From Peptococcaceae bacterium (GTDB taxonomy: Bacteria > Bacillota > Dehalobacteriia > UBA4068 > UBA4997), in assembly GCA_019421315.1 (NCBI GenBank), contig JAHZFN010000017.1, positions 1 through 6,943 on the forward strand: 6,943 nt of DNA, given 5' to 3'. Made by a program: the position numbers and the translations under genes. The notes under the pieces are model-generated. The model was not told the DNA's origin, did no database searches, and saw only the letters and a list, made by a program, of their open reading frames with translations. Below are positions 1 to 6,600 of the stretch, in pieces. How positions within the stretch are numbered: the stretch's first letter is position 1; every line of letters begins with the position of its first letter.

Positions 1-3000
1 ACAACCTCCGTACAAAGCGGTAAAGTTGAAGTTTCTTACATGGACGGCGCAGGCGTTTTGGGCAACATGAACATTGCCGCCAGCGACCAATGGAGCGCTT
101 ATGCCGCCCAAGAATTTGCAGGCGGCACAGGCACAGCCGAAGATCCTTATCAAATTGCCACAGAAACCCAGCTGGCTTATTTGGCTCAGAGCGTTCTGAA
201 AGGCGAAACCTATGAAAGCAAATACATTGTTCTGACAGAAGATTTGGATTTGGGCGGCAAAATCTGGACTCCCATCGGTACTTGGAAACTAACCAACACC
301 AACCTGCAAAAACCCTTTGCCGGCACATTCGACGGTCAGGGACACAAGATTTTCAATCTGTACATTCCCGCCAAAAACGGCAGCACACCTTATTTTGACA
401 ACGGTGTCGGCTTGTTCGGCGGCAACACAGGCGTAATCAAAAACATCAGCATCACCGGTTATGCTTTCGGCAGATATATGGGCAGCATTACTTCCTATAA
501 CTACGGAACAATCGAAAACTGCCACAGCTCCGTTAATATGGAATGTTACGTTTTTGCTTCCGGTTACGGCGCAGACAGAAACAACGAAGTGGGCGGCATC
601 TGCGGTCCAAACTACGGCACTGTTAAAGACTGCACAAACCGCGGCAATATCATCCAGACCAACAGCACAGGAGACGCTTATTTCGGCGGTATCGCTTCTT
701 CCTGCAAAGACAGCACCACAGAATCCGCAATCATCAACTGCTACAACTACGGCAACATTTCCTCCTGCGGCTACACAGGCGGTATCACAGCTGCCGCCGC
801 CACAAAAAAAAGCTTCACTATGGAAAACTGCTTTAACAGCGGCGCCGTTGTCAACCTCGGCGCCTCAACAGGAGCTCTTATTGGTACTGCCTCCTATCAA
901 GCTGTCATCAAAAACTGCTATAACGTAGGTTCCCTTGAAGTTCATCCCAAAGCAAGCATGTCTACTTCCCAATGCGGCGGCTTAATCGGCTCTATTCAAA
1001 ACGATACGGTTACTGTGGAAAACTGCTACAACGCAGGAACCATGCGCAACAAAAACTACAAATGCGGCGGTTTGTTCGGCAGTATCAATGGCACGGCAAC
1101 AAACTGCTATTTCCTTGACACAGCTTTCGTTCATGCAACTCCCGACGGCAATGCGGCAGGCTCCGCCGTTACGGAAAAAGAAATGAAATCCGCAGCGTTT
1201 GCGGCAAAACTGGGCGACGCTTTTGCTCAGGACACCAACAACATCAACAACGGCTACCCCGTTTTGAAAAACCAACGTTCTGACGAATTCACAGCCGCTC
1301 CCGCAGGCTTAAAAGGTCAGACAGGCAAAATCACGGGCTTAAACAAAGACAAGCTGTATGAATACCGTTCCTGCGACGACAGAACAGCAGAATACATTGC
1401 AGTTCCCGCAGGCTCCACCGAAATCAAAGATTTGACAAGCGGCAACTACGAAGTACGCTTTGCCCAGACCAAAGACGGTATCCAATCCCTCAGCGTTACA
1501 ATCAACGTTCCCGGCAATATGTGCGGCTATGTGCAGATTGTCGGCGGCGACAGCAGCACAAGCACAGATCTCATTTACTCGGAAGGCATTATAACAGCCG
1601 ACCCCTACAACACACCGTACAATGCACAGCTTTCCTATCAATGGAAAATCGGCGAAAAAGCAGACGGATCCGACGCAGTCAACATCGAAGGCGCAACCAA
1701 CCGTTATCTCCAACTTTCCACAGATATGGCAGGCAAATATATTACAGTTGAAGTTGCCGCCCAAGGCTACAAAGGAACAATTACCGCAACCCAACAGCTT
1801 AAACAGAGCTACGGTTGGGACAAACCTATTGGTTTGAGCGGTACTGCTCCCACCACAGAAAACGGCACAGACGGTAGAATTCTCGGTCTGCAAGCCGACA
1901 AACTTTACGAATATGCTGTAAAAGGTTCCCAAGAATATACCGCAGTTCCCGCAGGCTCCACCGAAATCACAGGTCTTGCCACAGGCAAATACAGTGTTCG
2001 CTATGTCGAAACACCATATGTAAACGCAAGCCGTTCCGCAGACGTTGAGGTTCCCGAATACACAGCCGACTTCATTACAGGCAGTGTTAAAATCATCGGC
2101 GAAGGCAGTGTCGGCAGCACATTGAAAGCAGAAGTTACAGGCGCTCCCGCAGGCTGCACCCTGAAATATCAATGGCAGTACAGCCAATACAGCGCCACCA
2201 AGGATATTGCAGATGCCACAAACGCCGAATATCAACCCACCGCCGAACTTTTGGACAGCAGTGTTAAAGCAGTTTGGGTAATGGTAACTGCAGAAGGCTA
2301 CTCCGGCAAGCTGGTGGCATTAGCTCCCGCTATCATAAAAAAAGCAGGTCCTGCCGCTCCCGCAGTAACAGCTGTCAACGAAACAGCCAAAAACGCCAAC
2401 GACGGCAAAATCACAGGCTTGGATCCCGCAGTAAACTACGAATTCAAACTGGCAAACGCATACAGTTACAACAAAGTTCCCGCCGAAACAGCTGAACTCA
2501 GCGGCTTGGTTCCCGGAACCTACATGGTTCGCATTGCGGAAACCGAAGATACCAAAGCCTCCGAAGCAGCAACAACAGTAATTAAAGCCTTCGGCAACGC
2601 AGCAGCAGGCGGCGGTGGCGGCGGCGGCAGCACCGTTGAAAACAACAAACCTCAGCTGACCGTCGGCGAAGGCGGCACAGCAACCGCAGACGAAAAAGGC
2701 AACGTAACAATCAAAGCCAACGACGGCTACATTGTTAAAGATGTAACTGTAAACTGTGTTTCCAAAGGTGCAGTAACCTCTTTGAGCGGTTTGACCTCCA
2801 AAGACAAAGTTGTTGTTTCCTTTGAAAAACAACAAACAACCGTCGGCGGCTTCACAGACATTGCCGACCACTGGGGCAAAGACGCCATCTTGTTCACAGT
2901 TGACAAAGGCTTGTTCAAAGGCGTAACCGACACCACATTTGAACCCAACGGTCAAATGACCAGAGGTATGCTGGCTACAGTTCTTTACAGAATGGAAAAT

Positions 3001-3390
3001 CAACCGGAAATTACAACTCCCGCAGGCTTTGCAGATGTTGAAGCAGGCGCTTGGTATGCCAACGGTATCAACTGGGCAGCCAACGCCAAGGTTGTAAACG
3101 GCGTCGGCGAAAACAAATTCGCACCCAACAACAACATTTCCCGCGAACAGCTGGCAGCAATGCTCTATCGTTATGCACAGTTCAAAGAATACGATGTAAC
3201 AAAACAAGGCGATATTTCTCAATTCACCGACAATGCCAAAGTCGGCGATTGGGCAAAAGAAGCGATCGCCTGGGCAGTTGGCAACGAAATCATCAAAGGC
3301 GACAACGGCAGCATTAACCCGCAGGGTGAAGCCACCAGAGCCGAAGTTGCAACCATGCTGCAGCGTTTCATCAACACATATCAAAAATAA
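1..3390 (+). CDS. SLH-anchored cell-surface protein with GLUG repeats and alternating Ig-like modules (5' partial)
   Basis: The frame is open from the first base to TAA at 3388-3390 (1129 codons visible), so the gene begins upstream. The ATG at 40 is not a credible start: it lacks a Shine-Dalgarno sequence, no signal peptide follows it, and the frame is open before it. Visible order: tail of an upstream module (1-114); GLUG region introduced by GGTGTAEDPYQIAT (115-1266); five alternating modules A-B-A-B-A (1288-2592); Gly7-Ser linker (2608-2631); a small beta-rich module (about 2650-2832); three SLH domains (2851-3381). SLH triplets bind pyruvylated secondary cell-wall polysaccharide in Gram-positive bacteria, so the protein should sit on the cell surface with its repeats facing outward. 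No catalytic motif is visible. A structural, adhesive or glycan-contacting role is inference only. It is followed at 3432 by a strong hairpin, so it probably ends its transcription unit. Class assignment is secure; biological role unknown. Confidence 0.95.
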   Translation, partial: TTSVQSGKVEVSYMDGAGVLGNMNIAASDQWSAYAAQEFAGGTGTAEDPYQIATETQLAYLAQSVLKGETYESKYIVLTEDLDLGGKIWTPIGTWKLTNTNLQKPFAGTFDGQGHKIFNLYIPAKNGSTPYFDNGVGLFGGNTGVIKNISITGYAFGRYMGSITSYNYGTIENCHSSVNMECYVFASGYGADRNNEVGGICGPNYGTVKDCTNRGNIIQTNSTGDAYFGGIASSCKDSTTESAIINCYNYGNISSCGYTGGITAAAATKKSFTMENCFNSGAVVNLGASTGALIGTASYQAVIKNCYNVGSLEVHPKASMSTSQCGGLIGSIQNDTVTVENCYNAGTMRNKNYKCGGLFGSINGTATNCYFLDTAFVHATPDGNAAGSAVTEKEMKSAAFAAKLGDAFAQDTNNINNGYPVLKNQRSDEFTAAPAGLKGQTGKITGLNKDKLYEYRSCDDRTAEYIAVPAGSTEIKDLTSGNYEVRFAQTKDGIQSLSVTINVPGNMCGYVQIVGGDSSTSTDLIYSEGIITADPYNTPYNAQLSYQWKIGEKADGSDAVNIEGATNRYLQLSTDMAGKYITVEVAAQGYKGTITATQQLKQSYGWDKPIGLSGTAPTTENGTDGRILGLQADKLYEYAVKGSQEYTAVPAGSTEITGLATGKYSVRYVETPYVNASRSADVEVPEYTADFITGSVKIIGEGSVGSTLKAEVTGAPAGCTLKYQWQYSQYSATKDIADATNAEYQPTAELLDSSVKAVWVMVTAEGYSGKLVALAPAIIKKAGPAAPAVTAVNETAKNANDGKITGLDPAVNYEFKLANAYSYNKVPAETAELSGLVPGTYMVRIAETEDTKASEAATTVIKAFGNAAAGGGGGGGSTVENNKPQLTVGEGGTATADEKGNVTIKANDGYIVKDVTVNCVSKGAVTSLSGLTSKDKVVVSFEKQQTTVGGFTDIADHWGKDAILFTVDKGLFKGVTDTTFEPNGQMTRGMLATVLYRMENQPEITTPAGFADVEAGAWYANGINWAANAKVVNGVGENKFAPNNNISREQLAAMLYRYAQFKEYDVTKQGDISQFTDNAKVGDWAKEAIAWAVGNEIIKGDNGSINPQGEATRAEVATMLQRFINTYQK
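115..1266 (+). repeat. GLUG repeat region (predicted right-handed beta-helix)
   Basis: The lead-in reads GGTGTAEDPYQIAT, then a segment with DLDLGG, W-x-PIG and FAGTFDGQGHKI, which is the usual opening of clostridial GLUG (PF07581) proteins. About eight repeat turns follow, with the pattern G-G-[IL]-x-G ... x-N-C-Y-N-x-G. Examples are KDCTNRGN, INCYNYGN, ENCFNSGA, KNCYNVGS, ENCYNAGT and TNCYF. Tgc codons of the successive NC/DC motifs start at 631, 739, 829, 916, 1024 and 1105, a period of 27-36 residues that suits one or two beta-helix coils. The fold is inferred from the family; the repeats are seen directly. Confidence 0.88.
1399..1426 (+). repeat. 28-nt direct repeat, copy 1 (in module A1)
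   Basis: This 28-base stretch is identical to 1942-1969 in module A2. It encodes AVPAGSTEI in both copies, and the reading frame is the same. Exact DNA identity over 28 bases, with third positions unchanged, exceeds what protein conservation alone requires. It suggests recent duplication or gene conversion between the modules. Confidence 0.85.
1942..1969 (+). repeat. 28-nt direct repeat, copy 2 (in module A2)
   Basis: Identical to 1399-1426, 543 bases downstream of it. The distance is a multiple of three (181 codons), so recombination between the copies would add or remove one A+B unit in frame. Confidence 0.85.
2608..2631 (+). other. Gly7-Ser flexible linker
   Basis: Seven consecutive glycine codons (GGC or GGT) followed by AGC serine separate the A/B module stalk from the C-terminal wall-binding part. 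Poly-glycine linkers at this position are common in clostridial SLH proteins and should give a mobile hinge. The GGC run is also a simple-sequence tract that could change length by slippage in units of one glycine. Confidence 0.9.
2650..2832 (+). other. Small beta-rich module preceding the SLH domains
   Basis: The segment runs from LTVGEGGTATADEKGNVTI through ANDGYIVKDVTVN to DKVVVSFEKQ. The pattern of a GY-x-VKDVTVN strand, then SLSGL and a VVVSFE end, resembles the short beta modules often found just before SLH triplets in clostridial proteins. No precise family name is claimed. It probably acts as a spacer. Confidence 0.6.
2851..3381 (+). repeat. Three S-layer homology (SLH) domains
   Basis: SLH1 (about 2851-2997) opens FTDIADHWGKDAI and carries TRGM at 2959-2970. 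SLH2 (about 3028-3180) opens FADVEAGAWYANGI and carries SREQ at 3139-3150. SLH3 (about 3223-3381) opens FTDNAKVGDWAKEAI and carries the canonical TRAE at 3334-3345. Each shows the F-x-D ... W ... I-x-W/F-A ... G ... F-x-P/I-x-P ... R ... A-x-M/V-L pattern of PF00395. Three in a row at the extreme C-terminus is the standard cell-wall anchor that binds pyruvylated secondary cell-wall polymer. Only three residues (Y-Q-K) remain at or after the end of SLH3. Confidence 0.96.
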
Positions 3391-3403
3391 ATAATTAACA
3401 ATT

Positions 3404-3430
3404 GAAAAACACTGTTAAAAAATGTTTTTC
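3404..3430. other. A/T-rich 8-bp inverted repeat
   Basis: GAAAAACA (3404-3411) pairs perfectly with TGTTTTTC (3423-3430) around an 11-base loop, 13 bases after the gene 1 stop. It is weak because six of its eight pairs are A-T. It lies one base upstream of the strong 3432-3465 hairpin, so the two could stack. It may be part of the terminator region, or chance in A/T-rich DNA. Confidence 0.4.
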
Positions 3431-3431
3431 G

Positions 3432-3465
3432 GCGGAAACCGCAGTAATAATACTGCGGTTTCCGC
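3432..3465 (+). terminator. Perfect 15-bp hairpin, probable transcription terminator of the SLH gene
   Basis: The left arm 3432-3446 (starting GCGGAAACCGC) is an exact reverse complement of 3451-3465, around the loop ATAA. It starts 41 bases after the stop codon. The stem is long and has eight G-C pairs, which fits an intrinsic terminator. However, the following bases are AATATTTGC, not a run of T, so termination could be incomplete and allow some read-through into the next gene. On the minus strand the hairpin is followed by a more T-rich stretch, but no minus-strand gene is present to use it. Confidence 0.65.
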
Positions 3466-3484
3466 AATATTTGCTAACACAGAC

Positions 3485-3512
3485 TGCCGTTTATATTTAA
3501 CAAAAAACGGCA
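3485..3512 (+). other. 8-bp inverted repeat upstream of gene 2
   Basis: TGCCGTTT (3485-3492) pairs with AAACGGCA (3505-3512) around an A/T-rich 12-base loop. It ends 19 bases before the Shine-Dalgarno sequence of the second gene. If transcribed it would be a small 5' leader hairpin, and it does not cover the ribosome binding site. Its function is unknown and it could be chance. Confidence 0.4.
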
Positions 3513-3531
3513 AAATCGGCTTAAATAAACT

Positions 3532-3538
3532 AAGGAGG
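3532..3538 (+). promoter_or_regulatory. Shine-Dalgarno sequence for the second gene
   Basis: AAGGAGG lies six bases upstream of ATG at 3545. It is a near-ideal Gram-positive ribosome binding site and fixes the start codon. The signal peptide beginning at that ATG agrees. Confidence 0.95.
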
Positions 3539-3544
3539 AATTTC

Positions 3545-3643
3545 ATGACATCAAGGTTATGCCATAAGAAAACGCTGAAAACAGGCGTTCTGCTTTTAAT
3601 ATTGACATTGATGATGACCTGTTTCGGGCTGACGGCCTTGGCA
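3545..3643 (+). other. Sec-type signal peptide
   Basis: Residues 1-33 have a basic start (R4, H7, K8, K9, K12), a hydrophobic core from V15 to L29 (VLLLILTLMM), and a T-A-L-A site followed by D34, which fits cleavage by signal peptidase I after A33. C26 is followed by FGL, not by the pattern of a lipobox, so lipoprotein processing is unlikely. Confidence 0.9.
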
Positions 3644-6600
3644 GACAGCGAAACATACGACGTTACTGTAAAAAGCGGCAATTTCAAAACCGTTTATTAC
3701 AATGAAAGCAACCAAGAATTAACAGTGGAAAACCTGCCGAAAGACGGCAACTACAAATGCCAGCAGTTGTCGCTGCCCGCAGGCAAATACACCTACAAAT
3801 GCTATGACGACAACAGCCAAAGCATCGGTACAGGTCAATTTATCGTAGACAAAGACCATCAATCCTTTGTACTGCGGAATTTGGTTTTCCCCGACCCCAA
3901 CAACAAAGACAATATTGATTTCTATATCACACTGACAGGCAAAGAAGACACCGTTTACGAAAGCGGCAAAAGCAAACAGTCCTTTGTTGTTCCCGCCTGC
4001 GGCGGCAGCGAAAGTTATCAATACGCTTTTGTACCTGCCGACGACTCGTACTGGGGCAGCAACGGCGACGTTTGGGTTAACCCCTCTGCCAGTGTAGACA
4101 ATTTCGGCAGCATGAACCTTTCCGACAACGGCTCTTTCGTCATCGCCAAAAAGGTTTCTGTCAATGTAAAAGTTCCCCACGGCTCCGACATTATATTCTG
4201 CCACAGAGTAAAATTTTACCGCCCGCTGGAATACATTGAAGGCAATTTATTAAGCCAAGACGACGATTATGACACATACAATTTCATTTTGCCCAATGTT
4301 CAGGTGCATTATGAAATTCACCAAACCGGCAAAGTAAAACAAGCCCGAACCGTTCAGCCGAGCAAATATACCGACACAGAGCTGGTTATCGACGATTTAA
4401 AGGATAATCCCAAACAACAGCTCAAAGACGAATCGCAATCTTTTTATAATGCTAACGTACTGACCAACGTCAACGACAGCAAATATTTGGAATTGAAAAC
4501 AGGCGAAACCTTTGAATTTTTCCTGCACAGAGACTGGCAGGCCATCAACTCCATCACAGGCAACTACTATGTTGACCCCGATTATCATTACGACCTTGTA
4601 TACGGTGATTCCGTTACAGTTGACGAAGATGGCTTGGTGAAAGCGGTTAAACCCGGTATCAGCGTTATCAAAATCACCTATGACGCTTTGGATTGGTCGG
4701 ACAGCAGCAGCGGCAACATGATTTACAGCGCCATCTGGGACGAAAACATTCCGCCGATTATTGTCAATGTTGACCCCGACAACTCAACTGAAATCACTGC
4801 CAATATCAATCAGTCGGAATTTGACACAATTTACTACAACCGCACTCAAAACGGCAAGGAAATAACCGACCACGCCGAATACACTTTCAAACCCGAAGCC
4901 GACAAAAACATCAGCGTGCGTGTGCAGAACTTCCTGCAAGATGATTTCGGCAGCGACAGCGACTGGACAACCTGCGAAGCAAACGACGACGGCAGCTTCA
5001 CAGTCGATTTGTACGACGGCTATAACATCATTGAAATGAAAGCCGGCAGTTCCGTCAGATACTATGCAGTCCGCGCTTACGGTTTGGACATCACTGTTTA
5101 CGACAAAACACTGAACATGAACACCGACAGCCAAATCCGCGCCGGTGACACTGTGGAAATCAGCTTTGAGGGCTTAATGATGCCTCTGCCGAAGCTGGGC
5201 GCCATCTATAACCCAGGCTTCCCCGACAACATTTGGGTGCAATACGATTTGGACGGTATGCAGATGGACAGCACCCACACCCAATATGGTATCCGCAAAG
5301 CTAACACCATCACCTACACGGCGACCGAACCGGGCACATTTACCATGAAAGACGGTAAAATTCACGGTTCTATAATCGGCGAAGGCGTAGCGGCACACCG
5401 CAAACTCACCAAAGGCGGCATGGCAACCTCTTACAACGGCGGTGATTCAAGCATTTCCTTTAACGGTTACTTGTGCAAACTGCCCGATATAACATTCTCC
5501 GTTGCCGGCAAAGCAGATGCAGACGAACAGGCAAAATACGACTATACATCTTTGAAATATCTGAAAGACGTATCGCCTATTCTTAAACTTGACAGCAATT
5601 TAATCAATTACAGCAAATTGACAGACGGCGTTGAAATGCCGTCAAACATTACGGTAGACGACGAATCCACCAATGCAAATTTCCGCAGTCTTATCTATAA
5701 CATCATGCCGGAAAACGCCAATAACGTAAACTTATATATGCGCTATTGGACCGAAAACTACCCCACTGCCAATGTGGATTCCTTAAAAATCGGTCAGGAG
5801 GGCAAAACCAGACGTTTCAGCAAAAGCGACGACATAACCTATGCGGAAATTGTGGTAAGCCCCAAAGATCCCGAAAAAGGCTATGCCAAAACCTACTGCA
5901 TCCGTGTTTGCTCTTCCAACAGCCCCTATTTCGGCACAAAACCGTTTTTGGAAAAGCTGGAAATGATCATTCCGAACCTTGCCGACTGCACTCCGATCAG
6001 CGGTAAACTGTTCGCCGATCCCGTTCAGTACAAAGACGGCGAAGATACCAAAACCCTGGATTTCGGCGTGGGCTTTATCGGAACAGAGCAAAACTATTCT
6101 TCAACCGTGCCGAACAGCGTTGATGAAATTCAATTCTCCGTCCAAGCCATGACAGAAGGCGATCAGGCGACAACAGTAGAAGTAAACGGCGCTCCCGTCG
6201 GCGAAGACAAACTTTCTCAGGCAATCAAGCTGAAAGAAGGCGTCAACACCGTTCAAATCAAATGTACCAAAGGCAGTGAAACCCTGACCTACACCATCAA
6301 CGTAACCAGAGAAATCGGTCAGCAAAACGTTAATTTTGTCAACGCCGACGACTCCGCTGTAAATTATGTTAAAAAAGCAGACGGCACAGGCAAAACAGCT
6401 GTTAAAAACGGCTCCTGCGCCCTCTATCCCGGCGAATATGTTTACTACGCCGAAAAAGACGGCTATTACAGCCAGAAAATACCTTTTACTGTAAGCGCCG
6501 AGCAGGAAAACACTGTTAATATACCCGATATGCAGCCTCTGCCCCAACAAAGCGGCAAGGTTAACGTAATATCAACGGCAGTTGACCATCTTTTGTGCAA

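Larger units (their letters stand above)
1288..2592 (+). repeat. Five alternating beta-sandwich modules, A-B-A-B-A
   Basis: Type A modules lie at about 1288-1518, 1825-2055 and 2347-2592. Their shared pattern is GKITGL (GRILGL in A2), then YEY or YEF, then a V-P-A turn, a short L-G turn, and Y-x-VR-x-x-ET. Type B modules lie at about 1525-1788 and 2071-2337. They share a G-x-V-x-I start, a YQW core (1636-1644 and 2167-2175), an I-x-x-ATN-x-x-Y strand, and a closing V-x-V-x-A-x-GY-x-G strand typical of bacterial Ig-like YQW modules. Both types are common in clostridial S-layer-associated proteins and probably act as a stalk spacing the GLUG domain from the wall. The boundaries are approximate and read by eye. 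Confidence 0.8.

Noticed and set aside
1339..2235. A 298-codon open frame on the minus strand, opposite the A/B modules
   Set aside because: Same artefact: mirror of a strongly biased coding sequence, with Cys/Val/Ala/Phe-rich composition and no homology that I recognise.
2608..2628. The GGC run as a possible phase-variation tract
   Set aside because: The repeat unit is a whole codon, so slippage would only change linker length and would not switch the gene off. It is annotated as a linker.
2320..3384. A 354-codon open frame on the minus strand, opposite the SLH region
   Set aside because: It is codon-aligned with the sense gene and exists because TTA, CTA and TCA codons are rare there. The product is a low-complexity mix rich in Cys, Phe, Val and Gly, with no recognisable domain, and the sense strand clearly encodes SLH domains.
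3471..3497. Possible promoter for gene 2: TTGCTA (3471-3476) and TATATT (3492-3497)
   Set aside because: The spacer is only 15 bases and the -35 match is poor. A promoter in the gap is plausible, but this one is not well enough supported to annotate.
3404..3512. Riboswitch, small RNA or attachment site in the gap
   Set aside because: The gap is short, with simple inverted repeats only. No conserved riboswitch core, tRNA-like structure or direct-repeat att pair is visible.
3415..3687. A 90-codon minus-strand open frame crossing the intergenic hairpin
   Set aside because: It runs through the strong hairpin and the gene 2 ribosome binding site and has no recognisable protein pattern.
3719..4204. 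Minus-strand open frames inside the second gene (also 4784-5134, 5783-6091 and 6101-6550)
   Set aside because: All lie opposite a single uninterrupted plus-strand frame with a good ribosome binding site and signal peptide. Their products are compositionally odd and they are better explained as shadows.
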